A DNA stretch of 10,780 nucleotides from Chloroflexota bacterium (lineage in GTDB: Bacteria > Chloroflexota > Dehalococcoidia > UBA6926 > JACQUM01): assembly GCA_016210295.1 (NCBI GenBank), contig JACQUM010000114.1, forward strand, positions 1-10,780, given 5' to 3'. Under the pieces are notes generated by a model that did not search any database, was not told the DNA's origin, and saw only the letters and a program-made list of their open reading frames with translations. Both the position numbers and the translations under genes were made by a program. The stretch's first letter is position 1; each line of letters begins with the position of its first letter. Of this stretch, positions 5,398-10,780 are shown in pieces.

Positions 5398-7812
5398 ATG
5401 ATCTGGCTCCGTCGCTTCTTGGCCGTCCTCTTTGGCCTGCTCACCGTCCCCCTCATCATCGCTGCCCTCCTTCTCCTCCACGTCAACAGCACTGTCCTCA
5501 ACCCCAATTTTTACATCGACCAGCTCCGGAGGGGGGACGCCTACACCTTCGCCTATGACGTGGTCCTCCCCCGCGCCGTCGACGAGGCGGCCAAGAGTGC
5601 ACAGGCCCTCCCCTTCGACGTCGTGCCCCTTGCCCGAGAGGCAGCGGCAACCGCCAAGGAAGTCTTCCCACCTGCCTGGCTCCAAGAGCGAGCGGAGTCG
5701 CTCATCATCACCGTGCTTCCTTACGTCTTCGGCGACACCGAGGGCTTCGTCATCGTCGTCCCTCTGCGGGACAGAGTGGAGGCGGCCGGTCCTGCCCTCA
5801 AGGGTTTCGTCCGTCGCAGCAACCTGTTCAACATCGGCTACGACCAGGTCCTCCAGCCCACCCTCGACGGTTTCCTGGCCCGAGGAGACCTGCCCCTCCC
5901 CATCTCTGTAACAAGCGCAGAGGTGGTGTCCACCGTCAAGGAAGTTTTCCCGCCAGTCTGGCTGAACGCCCGCCTGGACGAGACCGTGGACGCCCTTGTC
6001 CCCTACCTCGCGGGGAGACAGCAGAGCTTCGTCATCGTCGTCCCTCTCAAGGACAGGGTGGACGCCGCGGGGCCGGCTCTCAAGAGCTTCATCCGGCGCA
6101 ACCAGGTCTTCGACGCTCTCTACGATCAGGCGCTCCCGTCCGCCATCGACGGCTTCCTTCAGGGAGGGCAGCTCCCCATCCCCGTTCCCGTCACCGGCGC
6201 GGAGCTCGCCGCCGACGTGAAGGTCGTGCTGCCTCCGAGCTGGCTCAACGACCGCCTGGACCAGATCGTCGACACCATCCTCCCCTACGTTACCGGAGAG
6301 CAGGACGGTTTCCTCCTCGTCGTCCCTGTCGCGGACAGGGTGGAGGCGCTGCGCGACCTGGTGAAGGACCTCCTGAGAAGAGGCGATGCGAGAGGCTTCC
6401 TCCTGGACACCGTCGTTGGCCCCCTGGTAGCTCAAAACCTCGGAGAGCAGGCGCAGCTTCCGCTCGGCCTCTCCATCACGAGCGAAGAGCTCAAAGGCAT
6501 TCTTACCGCCGCCTTCACCGAGGAGTGGGTGGAGGGGCGCCTCACCGACTTCGTCAACGTCACCGCCGACTACCTGTCAGGAAAGACGGAGAGCCTCGCC
6601 CTGACCATCCCCCTCGATGAGCCGAAGGTCCGGGCCGTTCCCGCCCTCGCCGATCTCGTCGAGCGCAAGCTGAGAGAGGCCCTAGGCAAGCTGCCCGAAT
6701 GCACTCTCGGGCAGCTTGCCCAGCTCGATCTCAGCAAGGTCGAGCAGGAGGGGCTCCCCTGCCGTCCGCCGGGGCTCGACGTGGAGCAGTTCAAAGCGCT
6801 CTTGGGCGCAGACTTCATGAAGCAAATGGTCGCCACTGTCGTTGACCAGCTCCCCAACTCCTTCGCCGCGACGGCGAAGGACCTCCGTAACCTCTTGGGC
6901 GAGGACCAGATGAGGGTCATCACCGATGTGCGCAATGTCGTCATCAACGGCTTCCGCTTCAGCGAAAACGACCTGAAGATGCTGTTAGCCCAGCTCAACT
7001 ACGGAGACCACCAGCCGTCGTGGGAGACCTTGGACGACGCCTCGAAGCAGCTCGCCGTCGCCGCCAGCGAGTACGTCGCCCGGCTGGAGGAGGTCCGCGG
7101 CTTGATCGAGAACGGCCTCGCCTTCACTGACCGAGACCTCAAGATGCTCCTGGCCCAGGTTGCATACGACGACCGCCAGCCCGCTTGGGACACTCTGGAC
7201 GAGGCCGCCAGGGAGCGGATAGTCGCCGAAACCGCCAGCGTCGCGCAGCTCGAGGAGGCCCGCGGCTGGATCAAGGACGGCTTCACCTTCACCGACCAAG
7301 ACCTGAGGAGCCTCCTCGCGGAGGGCGAGGCCGCCCAGGACTTCGCCTCCTTCGACCAGGCGCGGCGCGTCCTGGGCCAGGTGCGGGCCTTCGCATGGCT
7401 GGCCTGGGCGGTGCCTGGCCTTCTCTTGCTGCTCATCGGGCTCCTCGGCGGGCGACGCCTCTGGAGCAAGGTCGCCTGGGCCGCCTTCTTCCTCGCCGTC
7501 CCTTCAGCCATTGTCCTCGTCCTCGCCGGTCCGACCTATACGATCGCCGCCAGGCCCGTCCTCCAGGCAGCACTATCGGAGGCAACAGCCGGGGCCACGG
7601 GGCTGGCCCTCGTTCTCACCGAGAAAGCAACCAGCATGGCCCTAGCCGCCTCGGACGACTTCTTCTCCGGCCTGGCGACGCAGGCCCTGGTGCTCCTCTT
7701 GCTCTCCATAGCCGCTCCCCTCTTCTTTGCCTTTCTCTGGCCGCGCATGGTCCCGCGACGCGCTCCGGCCACCGTCCCTCCCCCGTCAACACGAGAACGG
7801 CCTGGCTCCTGA
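5398..7812 (+). CDS. Membrane-anchored double-repeat protein of unknown function
   Basis: 804 aa; I cannot assign a function. One hydrophobic segment near 6-27 is followed by about 630 mostly soluble residues. Three more hydrophobic segments follow at about 668-684, 692-710 and 762-782. Positive charges (LRRF at the start, RRLW at 686-689, RMVPRR near the end) place both termini inside and the large region outside. Residues about 87-430 are four copies of a 94-residue repeat, marked by tryptophans at 94, 188, 282 and 377. Its consensus includes VFPPxWL, PYLxG, FVIVVPLxDRV, ALKxFIRR, YDQxL and LPxPxxVT. The first part (about 36-86) resembles a partial extra copy. Residues about 506-645 are three copies of a 55-residue repeat, FTDxDLKMLLAQ, at 521, 576 and 631. 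The only cysteines, C435 and C455, sit in the linker. Similar hypothetical proteins occur, to my recollection, in Chloroflexota; a surface or envelope role is inference. Confidence 0.9.
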   Translation: MIWLRRFLAVLFGLLTVPLIIAALLLLHVNSTVLNPNFYIDQLRRGDAYTFAYDVVLPRAVDEAAKSAQALPFDVVPLAREAAATAKEVFPPAWLQERAESLIITVLPYVFGDTEGFVIVVPLRDRVEAAGPALKGFVRRSNLFNIGYDQVLQPTLDGFLARGDLPLPISVTSAEVVSTVKEVFPPVWLNARLDETVDALVPYLAGRQQSFVIVVPLKDRVDAAGPALKSFIRRNQVFDALYDQALPSAIDGFLQGGQLPIPVPVTGAELAADVKVVLPPSWLNDRLDQIVDTILPYVTGEQDGFLLVVPVADRVEALRDLVKDLLRRGDARGFLLDTVVGPLVAQNLGEQAQLPLGLSITSEELKGILTAAFTEEWVEGRLTDFVNVTADYLSGKTESLALTIPLDEPKVRAVPALADLVERKLREALGKLPECTLGQLAQLDLSKVEQEGLPCRPPGLDVEQFKALLGADFMKQMVATVVDQLPNSFAATAKDLRNLLGEDQMRVITDVRNVVINGFRFSENDLKMLLAQLNYGDHQPSWETLDDASKQLAVAASEYVARLEEVRGLIENGLAFTDRDLKMLLAQVAYDDRQPAWDTLDEAARERIVAETASVAQLEEARGWIKDGFTFTDQDLRSLLAEGEAAQDFASFDQARRVLGQVRAFAWLAWAVPGLLLLLIGLLGGRRLWSKVAWAAFFLAVPSAIVLVLAGPTYTIAARPVLQAALSEATAGATGLALVLTEKATSMALAASDDFFSGLATQALVLLLLSIAAPLFFAFLWPRMVPRRAPATVPPPSTRERPGS
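6685..6720 (+). repeat. Perfect 14-bp inverted repeat inside the repeat-protein gene
   Basis: GGCAAGCTGCCCGA (6685-6698) and TCGGGCAGCTTGCC (6707-6720) are exact reverse complements around an 8-nt loop. The structure covers exactly 12 codons in frame, residues 430-441, with the C435 codon in the loop. It sits at the junction between the 94-residue repeats and the cysteine linker. No T-run follows it. Confidence 0.85.
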
Positions 7813-7908
7813 CTTAGACTTCAGACCTGCCGGTCGAAGATTCTTTGCCCCCGAGGCTCAAATCTCCCCTCCCCCCTCTCCCCAAGAAGGGTGGTGCAAT
7901 GTCGCCAA

Positions 7909-8002
7909 GGGAGTCCAGAGGGGGTCTCCCCTCTGGCTGGGGGCCCGGGGGCTGTGCCCCCGAATCTTCATCTCTCCCCCTCTCCGCTCGGGGGAGAGGG
8001 GG
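7909..8002. repeat. Structured intergenic repeat, copy R2
   Basis: Second copy of the element seen at 3251-3379, in the same orientation. It begins with the same 15 bases, GGGAGTCCAGAGGGG. Hairpin 1 (7915-7936) is a perfect 9-bp stem, CCAGAGGGG / CCCCTCTGG, with a GTCT loop. Hairpin 2 (7947-7961) is GGGGGC / GCCCCC with the same TGT loop as R1. Hairpin 3 (7976-8002) is CCCCCTCTCC / GGAGAGGGGG. Stem bases differ from R1 yet pairing is kept. Unlike R1, its outer arms are GAAGATTC/GAATCTTC and enclose only the left part. Confidence 0.75.
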
Positions 8003-8164
8003 ACTGAGGGGGTGAGGCTTTCCTCCGAGGCGGGTGCCGGAGGGTATCTCTACGTGCAAGACTGGTATGACGGCCAAGCACGTGTGACCTCCCAAGAAGC
8101 CCATCCCGCAAGAGGACGCATGCGCCCCAAGAGAAGAGGATAAAAGAACAGCAAAGACGAACAA

Positions 8165-8174
8165 GCAAGCTTGC
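8165..8174. promoter_or_regulatory. Palindrome overlapping the nusA -35
   Basis: GCAAGCTTGC is a perfect 10-bp palindrome whose right half overlaps the -35 hexamer TTGCCT (8171-8176). A dimeric regulator could bind here, but 10-bp palindromes are common by chance. Confidence 0.25.
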
Positions 8175-8200
8175 CTGGTAAAGGCGGCACGTGTTATACT
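8171..8200 (+). promoter_or_regulatory. Promoter of the nusA-ylxR-infB operon
   Basis: TGTTATACT at 8192-8200 is an extended -10 (TG, one base, TATACT). TTGCCT at 8171-8176 gives four of six -35 matches with an 18-bp spacer. The predicted start near 8207 leaves a leader of about 80 nt containing a terminator-like hairpin. Confidence 0.65.
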
Positions 8201-8226
8201 CGCCCTGGGATCCGGTGGCTTCCGAG

Positions 8227-8249
8227 GAGTGGGTTTTACCCACTCTTTT
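8227..8249 (+). terminator. Leader terminator / attenuator upstream of nusA
   Basis: GAGTGGGT (8227-8234) and ACCCACTC (8238-8245) form a perfect 8-bp stem with a TTT loop, followed directly by TTTT. It lies about 20 nt after the predicted transcript start and 38 nt before the nusA GTG. A second GAGTGGG at 8260-8266 can pair with the same CCCACTC, breaking the terminator. GAGTGG at 8286-8291, spanning the start codon, is a third possible partner. This looks like an attenuator. NusA itself promotes termination at hairpins, so autoregulation is a reasonable inference. Confidence 0.65.
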
Positions 8250-8287
8250 CATTCATGGGGAGTGGGGATCAGGAAGGGACAAGGGGA

Positions 8288-9787
8288 GTGGCCAAGAGCG
8301 ACTTTTTGCTTGCCGTCACACAGCTCGCCGCGGAGAGGAACCTCCCGCGGGATGTGGTGTTAGGCGCCATCGAGGCGGCTCTGGTCTCGGCTTTCCGAAG
8401 AGACACCACGACCGGCGCGGAGATCGCCGTGCGGATCGCGCCCAACACCGGTGAGGTCCGGGTATACATTCAAAAGGTCGTGGTGGAGAAGGTCGCCGAC
8501 CCTGAAAAGGAGATCGCCCTCACGCAAGCGAGAGCCCTGAAGCCCGGCATCCAGCTCGGCGATACGGTGGAGATCGAGGAGACGCCCAAGGACGCTGGAC
8601 GCATCGCGGCGCAGACCGCCAAACAAGTGGTCATGCAACGCCTGCGAGACGCGGAGCGGGACAAGGTCTACGAGGAGTTCCACGCCAAGCGTGGGGAGCT
8701 GGTGACGGGCATCGTCCAACGGATCGAAAACCGCAGCGTCTTCCTGGACCTCGGCGGGGGCCGGACGGAGGGACTCCTTCCACCTCCGGAGCAGGTGCCC
8801 CCGGAGCACTGCCGTCCCGGACAGCGGCTGAAGGTGGTCATCATCGACGTTGAGCGGGGCCCGAAGGGAGCCCAGGTGATCGTCTCTCGGGCCCACAGAG
8901 ACCTCATCCGGCGGCTCTTCGAGCTAGAGGTGCCGGAGATCGTGAACGGGACGGTGGTGATTCGCTCCCTGGCAAGAGAGGCAGGCTTCCGGTCCAAGGT
9001 CGCCGTGGAGGCGCGCCAGGAATGCCTCGACGCCGTGGGGGCCTGTGTCGGGCTCCGGGGGATCCGGATCCAGAACATCGTCAACGAGCTCCAGGGCGAG
9101 AAGATCGACGTCGTCCAGTGGAACAACGACACAGCAACGTTCATCGCGCACGCCTTGAGCCCCGCTCAAGTCCAGTCGGTCAAGGTCCTAGAGAACGGCA
9201 CCGCGGAAGTGGTTGTGCCCGACCGCCATCTCTCCCTGGCCATTGGGCGAGAGGGGCAAAACGCTCGGCTTGCTGCACGCCTGACAGGCTGGCGCATCGA
9301 CATCAAGAGTGCGTCGGAGGCACTGGCGGCCGAGGCGGAGCGCGCCGGACGGGAGACAGAGGAACGTCCCGTTGCCGTCGCCGCGGCGAAGCCGGCGGAG
9401 GAGCAGGGTGCAGCGCCCGCGACACAGGCCGTCCCACCGCCAGCGCAGCCTGTCGCCACAACCGAAGAGGCGACTGCCCAGCCCGCGGAGGCTCCGCCCG
9501 GGCCTGCCGACCTCCTGCCAGCGGAGACGGAGGAAGCCCCCAGCGAAGAGGCAGTGCCGGAAGGGGCCCCAGAAGAGCCCCAGTCTACCTTCGATTTCGA
9601 GGCCTGGATGCGGGAACACCAGCAGCAAACAGCCGGCCCTCTTCGCTTCGCAGAAGAGATCTTCACAAACCGGGGCAAGGCCAAGGAGAAGGGGCCCGAG
9701 GACCGAGGCAAGGCCAAGACGCGAAAGGGTGGCCGGCGGACCCACCCAGGGGAACAGGAGACGGAGGGCGGCGAAGAGACTCCGTGA
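8288..9787 (+). CDS. nusA: Transcription termination/antitermination factor NusA
   Basis: 499 aa. NusA binds RNA polymerase and nascent RNA and modulates pausing, termination and antitermination. Domains are an N-terminal RNAP-binding region (about 1-128), S1 (about 135-203), KH1 (about 225-290, loop GLRG at 255-258 where GPRG is usual) and KH2 (about 295-345, loop GREG at 320-323). The remaining 150 residues are an Ala/Pro/Glu-rich tail ending in a basic K/R/G stretch, with no E. coli-type acidic repeats. I chose GTG 8288 because the family begins at (M)KSDFLLAVTQLAAERN, and AGGAAGGGACAAGGGGA precedes it. An in-frame ATG at 8255 lacks an SD, and the longer ORF from 8171 starts upstream of the transcript. 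It leads the nusA-ylxR-infB operon, but rimP is missing. Confidence 0.95.
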   Translation: MAKSDFLLAVTQLAAERNLPRDVVLGAIEAALVSAFRRDTTTGAEIAVRIAPNTGEVRVYIQKVVVEKVADPEKEIALTQARALKPGIQLGDTVEIEETPKDAGRIAAQTAKQVVMQRLRDAERDKVYEEFHAKRGELVTGIVQRIENRSVFLDLGGGRTEGLLPPPEQVPPEHCRPGQRLKVVIIDVERGPKGAQVIVSRAHRDLIRRLFELEVPEIVNGTVVIRSLAREAGFRSKVAVEARQECLDAVGACVGLRGIRIQNIVNELQGEKIDVVQWNNDTATFIAHALSPAQVQSVKVLENGTAEVVVPDRHLSLAIGREGQNARLAARLTGWRIDIKSASEALAAEAERAGRETEERPVAVAAAKPAEEQGAAPATQAVPPPAQPVATTEEATAQPAEAPPGPADLLPAETEEAPSEEAVPEGAPEEPQSTFDFEAWMREHQQQTAGPLRFAEEIFTNRGKAKEKGPEDRGKAKTRKGGRRTHPGEQETEGGEETP

Positions 9788-9801
9788 GAAGGTGAGAGGA
9801 A

Positions 9802-10104
9802 ATGGCGCGGCCCGCCAAATCTCGGCCGGAGCGGAGCTGCATCGTATGTCGTCGGGTTTTCCCCAAGAGAGACCTCGTTCGCATCGTCCGGACCCCGGCC
9901 GGTGAGATCACGGTGGACTCGAAAGGGAAGATATCCGGACGAGGACTTTATTTCTGTGGCGACGCGGCCTGCTGGAAGGCAGGGTTCCAGGGGGACCGCC
10001 TCGAACGGGCCCTTCGCCTGACGAGCCACCTCCCGCCGGAGACGCGAGAGCGCCTGCACCAGCAGGCTGAAGAGGTCCTGAAGTTGGCCCGCCGGGAGAC
10101 CTGA
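9802..10104 (+). CDS. ylxR: YlxR / RnpM family RNA-binding protein (DUF448)
   Basis: A 100-aa cytoplasmic protein of the YlxR (DUF448) family, renamed RnpM in Bacillus subtilis, where it was reported to bind and modulate RNase P. The family signature is clear: RSCIVCRR at 11-18, KRDLVRIVRTPAG at 22-34, DSKGKISGRGLYFC at 39-52 and a second cysteine pair region CGDAAC at 52-57. A helical C-terminal tail rich in Glu, Arg and Leu follows. The ATG lies 14 nt after the nusA stop with a GGTGAGAGGA ribosome site. Position between nusA and infB is the standard one and supports co-transcription. Here no ribosomal protein L7Ae-type gene (ylxQ), often found next, lies before infB. Confidence 0.93.
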   Translation: MARPAKSRPERSCIVCRRVFPKRDLVRIVRTPAGEITVDSKGKISGRGLYFCGDAACWKAGFQGDRLERALRLTSHLPPETRERLHQQAEEVLKLARRET

Positions 10105-10135
10105 GACAGCGAGAGCGAAGGAAAGAACAAAGGAC

Positions 10136-10780
10136 ATGAGTCCCGAGACACAACCGCGAGCGGTAAACCAGCGTGGCGAAGCCTCCCCCGTGGAGCAGGC
10201 CCGTTCCCTGGACATACCGCGCTTCATCACCGTGGGCCAGCTGGCGACGCTAGTGAAAGTCAGCCCCGTCGAGGTGATCAAGAACCTCATGCGGGTCGGC
10301 ATCATGGCCACGATCAACGACGCTATCGACCACGAGACGGCGGCCAAGATCGCTCAGGCCTATGGATTCCAAACGAGAGAGCCCGTCGCCACGGCGAAGG
10401 AAACGCCCCCCACCGAACCGCAGAAGGGAACGACCGCACGAAAAGAAAAGCTCCCCCCCCGCTCTCCCATCGTCTGCGTGCTCGGCCACGTGGACCACGG
10501 CAAGACGACCCTCCTGGACGCCATCCGCCAGACAAACGTCGCCGTCTCCGAGGTCGGAGGGATCACCCAGCACATCGGCGCTTATCAGGTCGAGGTGAAC
10601 GGGCAGCGAGTCACGTTCCTCGACACTCCGGGCCACGAGGCCTTCACCAGCCTCCGGGCTCGAGGGGCCCGGGTGACAGACATCGGCGTCCTCGTCGTCG
10701 GGGCCGACGACGGGGTGATGCCCCAGACCCTGGAGGCCATAGACCACGTCAAGGCAGCGGGAGTCCCCCTTATCGTCGCC
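10136..10780 (+). CDS. infB: Translation initiation factor IF-2, 5' part (runs off window)
   Basis: The first 215 codons of IF-2, the GTPase that brings initiator tRNA to the 30S subunit and promotes subunit joining. One IF2_N domain is visible at about 26-79 (IPRFITVGQLATLVKVSPVE onward). A short Pro/Thr/Lys linker follows, then the G domain from about 110. G1 is GHVDHGKTT (117-125), the G2 threonine is T144 in GGITQHIGAY, and G3 is DTPGH (163-167). The window ends just before the NKxD motif, so later G motifs and domains are unseen. The N-terminal extension is short, as in compact IF-2 forms. The ATG lies 31 nt after the ylxR stop, with AAAGGA very close and GAAGGA at 10118-10123 somewhat far, so initiation may be modest. 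Confidence 0.96.
   Translation, partial: MSPETQPRAVNQRGEASPVEQARSLDIPRFITVGQLATLVKVSPVEVIKNLMRVGIMATINDAIDHETAAKIAQAYGFQTREPVATAKETPPTEPQKGTTARKEKLPPRSPIVCVLGHVDHGKTTLLDAIRQTNVAVSEVGGITQHIGAYQVEVNGQRVTFLDTPGHEAFTSLRARGARVTDIGVLVVGADDGVMPQTLEAIDHVKAAGVPLIVA

Larger units (their letters stand above)
7813..8287. other. 475-bp intergenic region before nusA, no gene seen
   Basis: No convincing coding sequence lies here; ORFs crossing it lack ribosome sites and family motifs. GAAGATTC (7836-7843) and its exact complement GAATCTTC (7962-7969) enclose a C-rich stretch and most of R2. R2 itself continues to 8002. From about 8020 to 8160 I see no structure or promoter. The last 125 bp hold the nusA promoter and leader. 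rimP, which usually precedes nusA, is not present. Confidence 0.75.

Noticed and set aside
5275..6435. 386-aa minus-strand ORF opposite the repeat protein gene
   Set aside because: Its repeats simply mirror the plus-strand repeats; the Glu/Asp/Val-rich composition is that of an antisense shadow.
5600..7330. Tandem repeats as a possible CRISPR array or satellite
   Set aside because: The periods are 94 and 55 codons, in frame, with amino-acid rather than exact nucleotide conservation.
7813..8170. Degraded rimP
   Set aside because: No frame shows RimP-like sequence; the stretch is G/C-run-rich repeat and unstructured spacer.
8207..8287. T-box or metabolite riboswitch in the nusA leader
   Set aside because: The leader is only about 80 nt and lacks any T-box motif or known aptamer layout; a simple attenuator fits better.
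8171..8287. 39-residue N-terminal extension of NusA
   Set aside because: The upstream start lies before the predicted transcript start, and the extra residues are not part of the NusA family.
9166..10347. 393-aa minus-strand ORF opposite nusA, ylxR and infB
   Set aside because: It crosses three well-supported genes and has Ser/Arg/Ala-rich shadow composition.

Overview
The window is GC-rich chromosomal DNA from a free-living bacterium, with strong G/C bias at third codon positions. The best guess at lineage is Chloroflexota (a Dehalococcoidia- or Anaerolineae-like member). This rests on the style of the large repeat-containing membrane protein, the short IF2 N-terminus and the G/C-rich intergenic repeats. 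It is inference, not proof. No phage, transposase, CRISPR or toxin genes are visible. The genes are housekeeping functions mixed with less-understood membrane and accessory proteins.

Left end (1-1102, minus strand): the 5' part of a tRNA gene (probably tRNA-Ala), cut by the window edge, with its own extended -10 promoter. Upstream of it on the same strand is tsaD, the catalytic subunit for tRNA t6A37 modification. A 227-bp divergent intergenic region with a 14-bp perfect palindrome separates tsaD from the plus-strand genes.

Middle (1330-5143, plus strand): a CNNM/CBS/CorC-type membrane protein is translationally coupled by a GTGA overlap to a stand-alone DUF2344 (TIGR03936) protein. A structured repeat element (R1) follows, then a strong promoter, a MIP18/SufT-like Fe-S assembly factor, a small cysteine-containing unknown protein, and an aldo/keto reductase.

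Right-centre (5398-7812): an 804-aa protein of unknown function. It has one N-terminal and three C-terminal membrane helices and a large predicted extracytoplasmic region. That region is built from four copies of a 94-residue repeat, a linker holding the protein's only two cysteines, and three copies of a 55-residue repeat. A perfect 14-bp inverted repeat sits inside the coding sequence, exactly at the linker.

Right end (7813-10780): a 475-bp intergenic region contains a second copy (R2) of the structured repeat. An extended -10 promoter follows, then a leader with a terminator hairpin that can refold. The conserved nusA-ylxR(rnpM)-infB transcription/translation operon comes next, with infB running off the window. 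rimP, the usual first gene of this operon, is absent.

The most interesting points are the double-repeat membrane protein, the R1/R2 repeat family with paired-base changes between copies, and the nusA leader with one CCCACTC and three competing GAGTGG partners.
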